DNA of 64,000 nucleotides from JAUIIK01 sp041390865 (GTDB taxonomy: Bacteria > Chloroflexota > Chloroflexia > Thermomicrobiales > CFX8), in contig JAWKPC010000016.1 in assembly GCA_041390865.1 (NCBI GenBank), positions 1 to 64,000 of the forward strand, given 5' to 3'. This document shows positions 41,030 to 49,370 of this stretch, piece after piece; position 1 is the first letter of the stretch, and each line of letters starts with the position of its first letter. Under the pieces are notes generated by a model. That model was not told the DNA's origin, did not search any database, and was given only the letters and a program-made list of their open reading frames with translations. Position numbers and translations under genes: made by a program.

Positions 41030-41539
41030 GTGGGCGACAAATGGAACCGGCTCTTGATCGTCTGGAGAGAATGCCAGAGGTCGCTCCCCGAAAATGTTCC
41101 GGAGAAACCGGTAGCGAGCCTGTAGACGGGATCGGGATAGCAGCCACGCTGCAGATGACCGATGGGTGCGCGAGTGAGCTACGCAAAAGACAACCCCAGT
41201 GGGCGAGATTCCCATAAGGAACGCGATTTGTCACACAATTGTAACGAGATATATACACCCAACGGTTACTTCCCAACGTATCATGAGTTAAAGGCGATGG
41301 TGTCAATAGCCCATTGGCTTGACACCCTGCGGAATGCATCCGAAACTTAGGGAGCATAACGTAGACTTCAGGTTTAGCTTTGAATCCGGCAAATCGATTC
41401 GCGAAAGGAGCAAGAACGAACTGGGCTTCAGGATCTCACACACGAGGTGTGAGGGGGATTGCGCAGTACCCCGAGATCACTGTTGCCGGGACGCTTGCCG
41501 TCCCGTTCCGCGACACATTCCTTGAGGAGGAATAGCTAT
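41030..41539. promoter_or_regulatory. upstream region of the sugar ABC importer operon
   Basis: About 500 bases without a supported gene. A stretch around 41220-41300 is clearly AT-richer than the surroundings and probably holds the promoter. A perfect inverted repeat CTCACAC-ACGAG-GTGTGAG (41435-41453) lies about 90 bases before the start codon and could be the operator of a sugar-responsive repressor or an mRNA hairpin. GAGGAGG (41524-41530) is the ribosome site of the binding-protein gene. Confidence 0.4.
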
Positions 41540-43177
41540 ATGCCACAAAACAACAACAGAGATATCCTGCAACTCGTCGACGATGCAGTTGCGGGCAAGC
41601 TGACTCGTCGTGACGTGCTTCGACGCGCGGTGGTCCTGGGACTCAGCATCCCGGCTATCGGCGCGCTGCTGGCCGCATGTGGCGACGATGACGACGACGA
41701 TGATGACGACACCGGCGGCGGCGATGAAACTCCGACCGAGGCTGAAGGTGGCGAAGAAACCCCCACTGAAGCCGAAGGCGGAGAGATGACTGCCACCGAG
41801 GGCGAGGGTGGCGAAGAGACGCCCACCGAGGCCGAGGGCGGCGATATGACCGCCACCGAGGGCGAAGGCGGCGAAGAAACTCCCACCGAGGCTGAGGGCG
41901 GCGAGACCCCGACCGAAGGCGATTCCGGCGAATTCGACTACAGTGACCCGACGAACCCGCCGGACGTCATGAACGCCGAAGCTGCCAGCGAATACAGCGG
42001 TGCATCGTTGACGTACTACGGCGACGGCGTCGGCATCGGCAACGAACTCGACGAAGCCATGGCCGCCAAGTTCACCGAAGCGACCGGCATCGAAATCGAA
42101 GTCATCCCGCGTCCAACCGACGCGACCGAGACGTTCTCGACCTACCAGCGACTCTTCCAGGCCCAGTCGGGCGACATGGATGTCCTGATGCTGGACGTCA
42201 TCTGGCCCGGTAGCTTCGCCCAACACTTGACGGATCTGAGCGAACCATTCAGCGACGATATTGACCGGTACTACGAGACGATCGTCGAGAACAACACTGT
42301 TGACGGCAAGCTCGTCGGCATCCCGTGGTTCGGTGACTTCGGCATGCTCTACTACCGCACCGACCTCATCGAAGAATATGGATTCGACGGCCCGCCGGAA
42401 ACGTGGGACGAGCTCGAAGAGATGGCGACGACCATCCAGGAGGGCGAAAAGGCCAACGACGAGAACTTCTGGGGCTTCGTTTTCCAGGGCAATGCCTATG
42501 AAGGTCTCACCTGCGACGGCCTCGAATGGCAGGCGTCCTCCGGCGGCGGCACGATCGTCGACGCGGATGGCAATGTCACGCTGAATAACGAAGAAGCGAT
42601 CGCGATCTTCAACAAGGCTCGTGGATGGGTTGGCAATATCGCACCTCCGGGCGTGACCACGTATCAGGAAGAGGACGCCCGCAACGCGTTCCAGAACGGT
42701 CAGGCTGCCTTCATGCGTAACTGGCCGTATGCCTACTCGCTGGCTGGCAGTGAAGATTCGGCCGTGGCCGGAAACTTCGACGTCGCTCCGCTGCCCGCCC
42801 AGGAGGGCAGCGACCATGTTGGCACCGTTGGTGGCTGGCAGATCGCTGTCTCAGAGTACTCCGAGAACCAGGAAGCGGCGATCGAATTCGCCCGCTATCT
42901 GACCAGCGCCGAAGTGCAGAAGTGGCGCGCGGTAGCAGCCAGCTTTGTGCCGGCCATGCCGGAAGTCGCCGAGGACCCGGCCGTCATCGAAGCGATGCCC
43001 TTCCTCGAGACGATGGCCGACGTCGTGCGCGTCGTCCGGCCGTCGACTCCTGCCGGCGATCTCTACAACGAGGTCTCGACCGCGTACTTCCAGGGACTCA
43101 ACGAAATCCTGAACGGAGACGATGCCGAGGACACAGTTCCGGATATGGCAGACGACATCGAGTTCATTCTGGGCTAA
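41540..43177 (+). CDS. sugar ABC transporter substrate-binding lipoprotein (Tat type)
   Basis: 545 residues from the ATG at 41540. A twin-arginine signal (LTRRDVLRRAVVLGL) ends in the lipobox LLAAC. A run of nine Asp follows, then a 70-residue linker of near-identical 10-residue acidic units, then a family 1 (MalE-like) solute-binding domain. Recognisable parts are LTYYGDGVGIGNELDEAMAAKFTEATG, MDVLMLDVIWPGSFAQHL, PWFGDFGMLYYRTDLIEEYG, NGQAAFMRNWPY and GGWQIAVSEYSENQEAAIEFARYL. It captures a sugar (trehalose, maltose or a related oligosaccharide is likely) outside the membrane for the permeases encoded downstream. A hairpin separates it from them, which fits higher expression of the binding protein. 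Confidence 0.92.
   Translation: MPQNNNRDILQLVDDAVAGKLTRRDVLRRAVVLGLSIPAIGALLAACGDDDDDDDDDTGGGDETPTEAEGGEETPTEAEGGEMTATEGEGGEETPTEAEGGDMTATEGEGGEETPTEAEGGETPTEGDSGEFDYSDPTNPPDVMNAEAASEYSGASLTYYGDGVGIGNELDEAMAAKFTEATGIEIEVIPRPTDATETFSTYQRLFQAQSGDMDVLMLDVIWPGSFAQHLTDLSEPFSDDIDRYYETIVENNTVDGKLVGIPWFGDFGMLYYRTDLIEEYGFDGPPETWDELEEMATTIQEGEKANDENFWGFVFQGNAYEGLTCDGLEWQASSGGGTIVDADGNVTLNNEEAIAIFNKARGWVGNIAPPGVTTYQEEDARNAFQNGQAAFMRNWPYAYSLAGSEDSAVAGNFDVAPLPAQEGSDHVGTVGGWQIAVSEYSENQEAAIEFARYLTSAEVQKWRAVAASFVPAMPEVAEDPAVIEAMPFLETMADVVRVVRPSTPAGDLYNEVSTAYFQGLNEILNGDDAEDTVPDMADDIEFILG
41720..41923 (+). repeat. tandem 30-bp coding repeat
   Basis: Six full 30-base units plus a partial seventh, encoding G-x-E-T-P-T-E-A-E-G and G-x-M-T-A-T-E-G-E-G variants that partly alternate. 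They sit in the linker between the lipid anchor and the binding domain. Such repeats change length easily by slippage. Confidence 0.85.
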
Positions 43178-43257
43178 TATCTACCCAGCAATCCCGGGAG
43201 AACAGGTTCATCGACCGTTGTGTGGGCCAGTTCTGATGTAAGGCCAGAGATGCAATG

Positions 43258-43292
43258 ACCGAGCGGGGCAGTTCACCTTGCCCCGCTTGGTC
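43258..43292 (+). terminator. intercistronic hairpin between binding-protein and permease genes
   Basis: ACCGAGCGGGGCA pairs with TGCCCCGCTTGGT (13 positions, one G-T) across an eight-base loop. Without a T-run, and placed inside an operon, it more likely attenuates read-through or protects the upstream mRNA than ends transcription fully. Confidence 0.5.
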
Positions 43293-43321
43293 TAACCATC
43301 AAACCAGGAGGGGTGGTTGCC

Positions 43322-44260
43322 GTGTCCGAACGCCCGGTACTCGACAAAGAGGAGGATGCTGTTGCGGAACCAACACGCGCCAGCGACCTTACGAAAAGTA
43401 GAACTCGTACAGCCTGGTTACTCCTGTTACCAACACTAGCCGTTGTCGCGGCAGTCGCAGCTTTCCCGCTCGGTCAGACAATCTACCTCAGCTTTACCAA
43501 CGAACGACTCGCGGATCTCCAGGATCCCCAATGGATCGGCCTCGATAACTACCGGAGGCTGCTCGAGGACGACGACTTCCGGAACACGATCTGGGTCACG
43601 ATTCGCTTCACGCTGATCACGATCACCGCCGAGTTCATCCTCGGATTGATCGTGGCGCTCGTCGTCAACTCGCAGTTCAAGGGACGGGGGTTAATGCGGA
43701 CGGCGATGCTGGTTCCGTGGGCGATCCCCACCGTTGTCTCCGCCCAGATGTGGGCCTGGATGTACAACGATATCTACGGCGTCTTCAACGACTTACTCAA
43801 CGCGAGGCTGGGATTAATCGACCAGAACATCGCCTGGATAGCCAATCCCGATTATGCGCTCTGGGCGGTCGCTGCCGTCGATATCTGGAAGACGACGCCG
43901 TTCGTCTCGCTCCTGCTCCTCGCGGGACTGCAGGTAATTCCCGAAGACATCTACGAGGCGGCCAGGGTCGACGGCGCGAACAAGATCCAGCAGTTCTACA
44001 AGATCACATTACCGTTGCTCATGCCGGCTGTGCTCGTAACCCTCATCTTCCGGACGCTGGATTCACTGCGCGTCTTCGACGTGTTCTTCGTGATGTTCGG
44101 AGCCCGGCGCGACACGATGCCGATGGCCGTCTACGCACAGAACACGATCGTCGCCTTTAGCCGTACCGGATACGGCAGCGCGATCAGCGTCGCGATCTTC
44201 CTGATCATCGCAATCTTTGTCGTGATCTACGTGACGACCCTGAGGGTGGAACGCTCATGA
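43322..44260 (+). CDS. sugar ABC transporter permease (MalF-like)
   Basis: About 312 residues starting at the GTG at 43322; AGGAGGGG (43306-43313) is well placed for it, better than for the GTG at 43313. A cytoplasmic lead (about 30 residues) precedes six membrane helices. The conserved cytoplasmic loop is EAARVDGANKIQQFYKITLPLLMP (EAA motif), which contacts the ATPase. Pairs with the product of the next gene, whose ATG overlaps this stop (ATGA, 44257-44260). Confidence 0.92.
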   Translation: MSERPVLDKEEDAVAEPTRASDLTKSRTRTAWLLLLPTLAVVAAVAAFPLGQTIYLSFTNERLADLQDPQWIGLDNYRRLLEDDDFRNTIWVTIRFTLITITAEFILGLIVALVVNSQFKGRGLMRTAMLVPWAIPTVVSAQMWAWMYNDIYGVFNDLLNARLGLIDQNIAWIANPDYALWAVAAVDIWKTTPFVSLLLLAGLQVIPEDIYEAARVDGANKIQQFYKITLPLLMPAVLVTLIFRTLDSLRVFDVFFVMFGARRDTMPMAVYAQNTIVAFSRTGYGSAISVAIFLIIAIFVVIYVTTLRVERS

Positions 44261-45162
44261 CCGCAACCGCACGTCCCAGAGCTGCAGAAGCTACAGCCGA
44301 ACAGAGTCAGGCGCGATCGACGTTCATCAACATCCTCCGGCGTATTCCGTTCTACCTGCTTGTCCTGGTCATCGCCGTCTATCTGATGTTCCCGTTCTAC
44401 TGGGCCTTCCGATCGTCGATCACGCCCGATGCCGACCTGTTCGCAACTCCGGTCCAGTACTTCCCGGAGAATCCGACGCTGGACAACTATCGCAGCGTCC
44501 TCGAAGACGACAATTTCATCCGTGCCCTGTTGAACTCGACGATTGTCGCGGCTTCGGTCACGATTCTCGCGCTGATGGTCGGCGCGTTCGCGTCCTACGC
44601 CATCGGCCGGTTCTCTTTCCGGGGACGGACGCCGGTGCTCTACATCGTGCTGGCGATGACGATGTTCCCGCAGATAGCCGTGCTCGGTTCGTTATATACG
44701 TTGATTACCGACCTGGGACTGTTCAACAGCCTCTGGTCGCTGATCATCACCTATCTGATGTTCACCCTGCCCTTCACGGTCTGGGTTCTGACGACGTTCT
44801 TCCAGCAGATGCCGAGGGAGCTCGAGGAAGCCGCCTACGTGGACGGAGCGACACCCTTCCAGGTCTTCTACAAGGTCCTGCTGCCGATCGCCGCGCCGGG
44901 ACTCGTCACCACCGGGCTGCTGGCCTTCATCGCGGCATGGAACGAATTCCTGTTCGCGCTCTCATTCACCCAGACCCCGGACAAGTTCACGGTCACACTG
45001 GCGATCTTCCGCTTCGAGCCGCAGACGGCCGGCGGATTCGAGATCGCCTGGGGACAGATCATGGCGGCGACGATCATCATTACCCTGCCGCTGATCATCC
45101 TGACGCTTATCTTCCAACGACGGATTCTGGCAGGCCTCACCGCCGGCGCAGTTAAGGGCTAG
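44257..45162 (+). CDS. sugar ABC transporter permease (MalG-like)
   Basis: 301 residues, six membrane helices. The EAA loop is ELEEAAYVDGATPFQVFYKVLLPIAAPG, and the N-terminal cytoplasmic part is short. It has the usual motifs of carbohydrate permeases: LMFPFYWAFRSSI and PENPTLDNYRSVL. It is translationally coupled to the upstream permease (four-base overlap) and followed 14 bases later by the ATPase gene. Confidence 0.92.
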   Translation: MTATARPRAAEATAEQSQARSTFINILRRIPFYLLVLVIAVYLMFPFYWAFRSSITPDADLFATPVQYFPENPTLDNYRSVLEDDNFIRALLNSTIVAASVTILALMVGAFASYAIGRFSFRGRTPVLYIVLAMTMFPQIAVLGSLYTLITDLGLFNSLWSLIITYLMFTLPFTVWVLTTFFQQMPRELEEAAYVDGATPFQVFYKVLLPIAAPGLVTTGLLAFIAAWNEFLFALSFTQTPDKFTVTLAIFRFEPQTAGGFEIAWGQIMAATIIITLPLIILTLIFQRRILAGLTAGAVKG

Positions 45163-45176
45163 AGGAGGGAACGACA

Positions 45177-46286
45177 GTGGCGGAAGTAATCTTCGATCAC
45201 GTCTTCAAGGTTTTTGGCGAGGACATCTACGCCGTCAATGATCTGAGCCTGGATATCCAGGATGGAGAATTCCTGGTCCTGGTCGGGCCGTCCGGTTGCG
45301 GAAAATCCACGGCTCTCCGTTGCCTGGCCGGGCTCGAGGACATCACGCGCGGCAGGATCTACATCGGTGAACGGGACGTCACCTATCTCGACCCGAAAGA
45401 CCGGGACATCGCGATGGTCTTCCAGAGCTACGCGCTGTACCCGCACATGTCGGTGCGCGACAACCTCGGCTTCAGTCTGAACTTGCGGGGCCGCTCGAAG
45501 GATGAAATCAAGCAGAGCGTCGAACGGGCCGCGGGGATTCTCGGACTTGAAGACCTGCTAGACCGCAAACCCCGCGAGCTTTCCGGCGGCCAGCGGCAGC
45601 GCGTCGCGCTCGGCCGCGCCATCGTCCGCGAGCCGCAGGCGTTCCTGATGGACGAGCCGCTTTCGAATCTCGACGCAAAACTGCGCGTCCAGACCCGGGC
45701 CGAGATCACCTCGCTTCAGCGCCGCCTGGGCGTCACGACGATCTACGTCACCCACGATCAGATCGAAGCGATGACGATGGGCGACCGCATCGCCGTGATG
45801 AACGCAGGAGTCCTCCAGCAGCTCGATACCCCGCAGAATCTGTACGACAAGCCGCAGAATCAGTTCGTCGCAACCTTCATCGGAAGCCCGGCGATGAACA
45901 TCTTCCCGGCGAACATCGTTCAGAGCAACGGCCATGTCAATGTCAAGTCCGGCGAGGACTTCTCGTTGCACGTTCCGGAACGGGCGAAGGAGATGCTCCT
46001 CAAGCACAAGGACCAGCAGATCAACGTCGGTATCCGGCCCGAAGATATCGAGATCGTCGACTACGCGGAGAACGCCTCCGACGGCAATATCGTGCGTTTG
46101 CCGGTGAAGATCGTCGAGCCGCTCGGGGCCGAGATCATGCTGCACCTGGACGGGCCCGGAGAAGATCCGATTGTCGCCCGCGTCGACCCGCGCGTCCGCT
46201 TGCGGCCCGGCGACGTCGCCCAGGTCGCGGTCAACATCGACCACCTCCACGCGTTCGATCCCCAGACGGAAGAAACCCTGCTTTGA
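45177..46286 (+). CDS. sugar ABC transporter ATP-binding protein (MsmK/UgpC-like)
   Basis: 369 residues from a GTG (45177) with GAGGAGGGA upstream. Walker A is GPSGCGKST, the Q-loop is VFQSYALYPHM, the signature is LSGGQRQRVALGRAIVR, Walker B is AFLMDEPLSNLDAKLR and the switch His is in VTHDQIEAMTMGDRI. The C-terminal third is a TOBE/regulatory domain with GIRPEDIEI and LPVKIVEPLGAEIMLHL. It drives the importer encoded just upstream, and as an MsmK-type ATPase it may also serve other sugar transporters of the cell. Confidence 0.94.
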   Translation: MAEVIFDHVFKVFGEDIYAVNDLSLDIQDGEFLVLVGPSGCGKSTALRCLAGLEDITRGRIYIGERDVTYLDPKDRDIAMVFQSYALYPHMSVRDNLGFSLNLRGRSKDEIKQSVERAAGILGLEDLLDRKPRELSGGQRQRVALGRAIVREPQAFLMDEPLSNLDAKLRVQTRAEITSLQRRLGVTTIYVTHDQIEAMTMGDRIAVMNAGVLQQLDTPQNLYDKPQNQFVATFIGSPAMNIFPANIVQSNGHVNVKSGEDFSLHVPERAKEMLLKHKDQQINVGIRPEDIEIVDYAENASDGNIVRLPVKIVEPLGAEIMLHLDGPGEDPIVARVDPRVRLRPGDVAQVAVNIDHLHAFDPQTEETLL

Positions 46287-46296
46287 GGGACTAGTG

Positions 46297-46430
46297 GATA
46301 GGGATTAGGGATTAGGGTTTGAGTATGCAATGGCAAACGGATCTCCATCCAGTCTTGCGACCGTCATTGGTGACTACTGCACGCTCCTGGATTTCCCCTA
46401 ATCCCTTTTCCTTCATCCCTTTACCCTAGT
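46297..46430. repeat. inverted G-rich/C-rich short repeats (GGGATTA-like)
   Basis: The left part (46297-46320) contains GGATAGGGATTAGGGATTAGGGTTT, two to three tandem heptads close to GGGATTA. The right part (46393-46428) contains the reverse arrangement (CCCTAATCCC, CATCCC, TTACCCTAG). Together they frame about 70 bases of unremarkable sequence between the ATPase stop and the DUF4032 start. It could fold as a long hairpin or G-rich structure, resembling dispersed intergenic palindromes. Confidence 0.5.
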
Positions 46431-46433
46431 TCC

Positions 46434-47726
46434 ATGCGCTTCCAGATGGTGCCGCAGGCGAGGGGAGTCGGGTCGCTCCAGACGGACTTCCTGGATCTGC
46501 CCTGGGATGAACCGCTCGAGGAGTGGGAGAGCGATCGGCTCGTCCAGGTTGCTCGCGGCATTCACCGGCATATCGTCCGCTTCGTCAGCTACGACGACCG
46601 GCTCTATGCGCTCAAAGAGCTGCCGCCTCGATTGGCCGAGCGCGAATACCGCCTGCTGCGGCAGATGGCGAGCGAAAATATCCCGGTGGTCGAAGTCGTT
46701 GGATTCGTAACCGAGCGTGCCGATGGGCAGACGGACGAAGATCTCGAAGCAATCCTGATCACCCGCCACCTGGAGTACTCCCTCCCGTACCGGGCGCTCT
46801 TCATGGGCCATGGCGTTCCTGACTTGCGCAATCGATTGCTCGATGCACTGGCGGGATTGCTCGTCCGGCTCCACATGAATGACTTCTTCTGGGGCGACTG
46901 CTCGCTGTCGAACACGCTCTTCCGACGGGATGCCGGGGCGCTCGCCGCCTACCTCGTCGACGCCGAAACGGCCGAATATCACACGCCGCTGTCGAACGGC
47001 CTGAGGCGCTTCGACATCAACATCGCTGAAGAGAACGTCGCCGGCGAGCTCCTGGACATCCAGGCCAGCGGGGCCGAGGTCGATGATCCGATCGCGATCG
47101 CCCGCGATCTTCGACAACGCTACGAGGCGCTCTGGGATGAACTGACCGGCGAGCGAGTCTTTGGCCCGGATGAGCGATACCAGATCGAAGCGCGTCTCCG
47201 GAGGCTCAATGACCTCGGCTTCGATGTCGATGAGTACGAGCTGGTCACTGTTCCGGAGGGCTTTCGATTGCGCCTGAACCCTCGCGTCGTCGAGCCCGGC
47301 CACCATCGCCGCCGGCTCTATTCGATGACCGGCTTGAACGTTCAGGAGAATCAGGCGCGTCGCCTGATCCAGGATATCGATCACTTCGCGGGACAGATCG
47401 AGCAGGCTGAAGGGCGCCGCCCGCCACCAGCGGTCCTCGCGTTTCGCTGGCTCGCCGAGCGGTTCGAGCCGGCAATCGCTGCAGTCCCGGAACCCGAAAC
47501 CGGCAAGCTCGAACCGGCCGAGATCTTCCACCAGATCCTCGAGCACCGCTGGTATCTGTCCGAGCAGGCAGGGCGGGACATCGGCCTCGACGAAGCTATC
47601 GCGTCCTATGTCTCCAGCATCCTGCCCGAGGTTCCGGAAGAGCGAAAGCTCTTCAACGACACCGACGACCTCAGCGTCAGCGCCCCGCGACGTTCGGATG
47701 CTGGGCGAGGACCGACGTCGCGATGA
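46434..47726 (+). CDS. DUF4032 kinase-like protein
   Basis: 430 residues. The N-terminal half resembles the protein-kinase/LPS-kinase fold: a beta-strand with the ATP-site lysine YALKELPPRLAEREY, then LHMNDFFWGDCSLSNTLFRRD as the catalytic loop (Asp and Asn) and AYLVDAETAEYH as the metal-binding Asp. The C-terminal part (from about 230) matches the DUF4032 layout, helical with WLAERFEPAIAAV and HRWYLSEQAGRDIGL. It is probably cytoplasmic; the phosphorylated target is not known. It follows the sugar importer operon, so a link to sugar uptake or a sugar phosphate is possible. Its 3' end overlaps the convergent M55 gene by 50 bases. Confidence 0.8.
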   Translation: MRFQMVPQARGVGSLQTDFLDLPWDEPLEEWESDRLVQVARGIHRHIVRFVSYDDRLYALKELPPRLAEREYRLLRQMASENIPVVEVVGFVTERADGQTDEDLEAILITRHLEYSLPYRALFMGHGVPDLRNRLLDALAGLLVRLHMNDFFWGDCSLSNTLFRRDAGALAAYLVDAETAEYHTPLSNGLRRFDINIAEENVAGELLDIQASGAEVDDPIAIARDLRQRYEALWDELTGERVFGPDERYQIEARLRRLNDLGFDVDEYELVTVPEGFRLRLNPRVVEPGHHRRRLYSMTGLNVQENQARRLIQDIDHFAGQIEQAEGRRPPPAVLAFRWLAERFEPAIAAVPEPETGKLEPAEIFHQILEHRWYLSEQAGRDIGLDEAIASYVSSILPEVPEERKLFNDTDDLSVSAPRRSDAGRGPTSR

Positions 47727-48504
47727 AGGTCCGATAGGCATCCAGCGCAGTCGGGCTCTCGTAGCGGATTGTCCGGCCGTCGACCCGTTCCATGCCCTGG
47801 ATCATCATGACCATGTCGGCCTGCTGGCTGTAGTAGAGCGTCTCCTCGACAACGATCGGCGAATCGAAGCGAAGCGCGTTGAACTCAGCCCGCCGTTCCA
47901 CCGCCTCTTTCGCGCCGGCATGAACGCGGTCACGCGCTTCTTCCGGGTGAAGACTGTCGGCCGCGAAGCGTGTCAACCCCTTCTTCACGGCCACCCCGAC
48001 ATGCGGCGGCAATAGCTCCCGCGAGCGCTCGATCGTCGCCTCGTCTCCGGTCACGAGCGCCAGAGGAACCCCGAAATGCCCGGCTACCGCCGCGACGAGA
48101 CCGACCTCGTCCCACTCGACACCGGCCCAGGTGAGCAGGAACGGATGGTAGGCGTGGTTGAGGATGCCGTCTGCCCGGCTCGGTGGCGCATGGTAGCCGA
48201 CCGCGAGCGCGAGATCGAAGCTGTCATCGACGCCGGCACAGATGCCGAGCGGCTTGACCCGGCCCTGGATCAAGCGTGCTCTCCGATCGAGCAGCTCGGG
48301 CATGATGTTGCGCGCCTTTCCATGCCCGTCGTTCACGACGACCTCGGTTGCGCCCGCATCAAATGCTCCGGCGATTGCGGCGTTGGCTTCAAGCGTCATC
48401 AGCTTCTGGCCGAGCGCGTAGTCCATCCCACCGGTGGGATCCCCCTGGCTGAAGTCGATGACCCCGGCAATGCCTTCGATATCGACCGTAATGTAGACGC
48501 GCAC
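47677..48504 (-). CDS. M55 family D-aminopeptidase (DppA-like)
   Basis: 275 residues from a GTG (48504) with AAAGGAG about seven bases upstream; the longer frame to 48585 has no signal and no good site. Zinc ligands are visible: VYITVDIEGIAG (Asp, Glu), VVNDGHGKARN (His), AVGYHAPPSRADGI (His) and VEWDEVGLVAAVAGHFGVPLALVTGDE. Members cleave N-terminal D-amino acids from peptides, for example D-Ala peptides from cell-wall turnover, as decameric cytoplasmic enzymes. The 3' ends of this and the DUF4032 gene overlap tail to tail. Confidence 0.9.
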   Translation of the reverse strand: MRVYITVDIEGIAGVIDFSQGDPTGGMDYALGQKLMTLEANAAIAGAFDAGATEVVVNDGHGKARNIMPELLDRRARLIQGRVKPLGICAGVDDSFDLALAVGYHAPPSRADGILNHAYHPFLLTWAGVEWDEVGLVAAVAGHFGVPLALVTGDEATIERSRELLPPHVGVAVKKGLTRFAADSLHPEEARDRVHAGAKEAVERRAEFNALRFDSPIVVEETLYYSQQADMVMMIQGMERVDGRTIRYESPTALDAYRTFIATSVLAQHPNVAGR

Positions 48505-48641
48505 AACAGCACTCCTTTGTTTCGCCTGTTTCGTCGATATCACGTAGCACGGGAAGAGACACAAACACAACCAAATGGCCGACATATGGAGTCAGCTTGC
48601 ATCCCGCGTGAAGTGAACGATCGAGCTGGATAATCCCTCGT

Positions 48642-49037
48642 TCAAGGTTGAATCACTTCAATGATGGGCGCCGCTCGCTCGTGAAATTCAGCATCCCAGG
48701 TAACAAGCGGTAGGTTGAGATCCTGGGCAACAGCAACATAGACGGCGTCGGCTCCTCGGCGGCGATAAGTAGCCGCAATTTCGGCGGCCTGAACCATCAG
48801 GGAGCCATGGATGTCAAGAACTTCGATGGCAGACGAAACTCAAAGCCAGCGGGAAAGTCGGCGTCCGCGTTCAGCGTTGTCCTGGATACGAGCAATTGCG
48901 CCGGCAACCTCAACAAATGCCAGCGACGGGACCGCCAGACCAGATTCACTATGTTGCGCTAGCCAGGTTCGGCTTCGGCGATGAAAGACATCCTCTCGAA
49001 TGAACACGCTAATCCAGACACTTGCGTCAACGATCAC
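48642..49037 (-). pseudogene. PIN-domain toxin (VapC-like) with an in-frame TGA
   Basis: ATG at 49037, overlapping the antitoxin stop (ATGA). Codons 1-65 give MIVDASVWISVFIRED...FVEVAGAIARIQ, ending RLSRWL, then TGA. Without any frame change the remaining 65 codons read as a good second half: SAIEVLDIHGSLMVQAAEIA, RGADAVYVAVAQDLNLPLVTWDAEF, with stop at 48642. Catalytic acids of the PIN ribonuclease fold (Asp 4, Glu in FVEVAG, Asp in RGADAVY, Asp in VTWDAEF) are all present. Either a single-base nonsense mutation or base error, or less likely a recoded stop. As it stands only a 65-residue fragment is made. Confidence 0.8.
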
Positions 49038-49306
49038 TCGAGCCGACCGCGGCTCTCGCGAATCGCGTCCAGCGCATAGTTGCCCACCGGCAGGCTAGGA
49101 TCCTCTGCGGTGAGTTCGTCCCAAACCTCGAAGAATTCGTCAATTGTCATTGCTTCATCGCGAGATTCGACGGGACCCTCCGCCGGAACCAACCGGGCGA
49201 CGACCTTGCCGTGATAGGTGACGTCGAATGATTCGCCATGCTCTCGCACGCGCCGGAGAATCCGACTGGCGTCCTGCTTGAGTTCCTTGATACCAACCGA
49301 CGACAT
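49034..49306 (-). CDS. Phd/YefM-type antitoxin
   Basis: 90 residues from the ATG at 49306, with AAGGAG nine bases upstream; a TTG at 49333 is less likely. The N-terminal DNA-binding part is SVGIKELKQDASRILRRVREHGESFDVTYHGKVVARLVP, typical of Phd/YefM. The acidic C-terminus (MTIDEFFEVWDELTAED...) would wrap the toxin. It should bind and neutralise the PIN toxin and repress its own operon. The stop and the toxin start overlap by four bases. Confidence 0.9.
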   Translation of the reverse strand: MSSVGIKELKQDASRILRRVREHGESFDVTYHGKVVARLVPAEGPVESRDEAMTIDEFFEVWDELTAEDPSLPVGNYALDAIRESRGRLE

Positions 49307-49370
49307 GGGAGTGCGCTCCTTCAGAAGCCCCAAGGAAAGTGGTCACTTTTTACTGCACCAGGTCCTGCCC

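Noticed and set aside
41720..41923. 30-bp repeats considered as a CRISPR array
   Set aside because: Contiguous units without spacers, in frame and encoding a regular acidic linker.
41477..42817. 446-residue minus-strand frame over the sugar-binding protein gene
   Set aside because: The plus strand has signal, lipobox and binding-protein motifs; the minus strand reads as repeats.
46413..47741. 442-residue minus-strand frame over the DUF4032 gene
   Set aside because: The kinase-like motifs and a good start are on the plus strand; the minus frame is Arg/Asp-rich noise.
48840..49037. A complete 65-residue PIN protein
   Set aside because: Too short for the fold; the remaining PIN half continues in the same frame after TGA.
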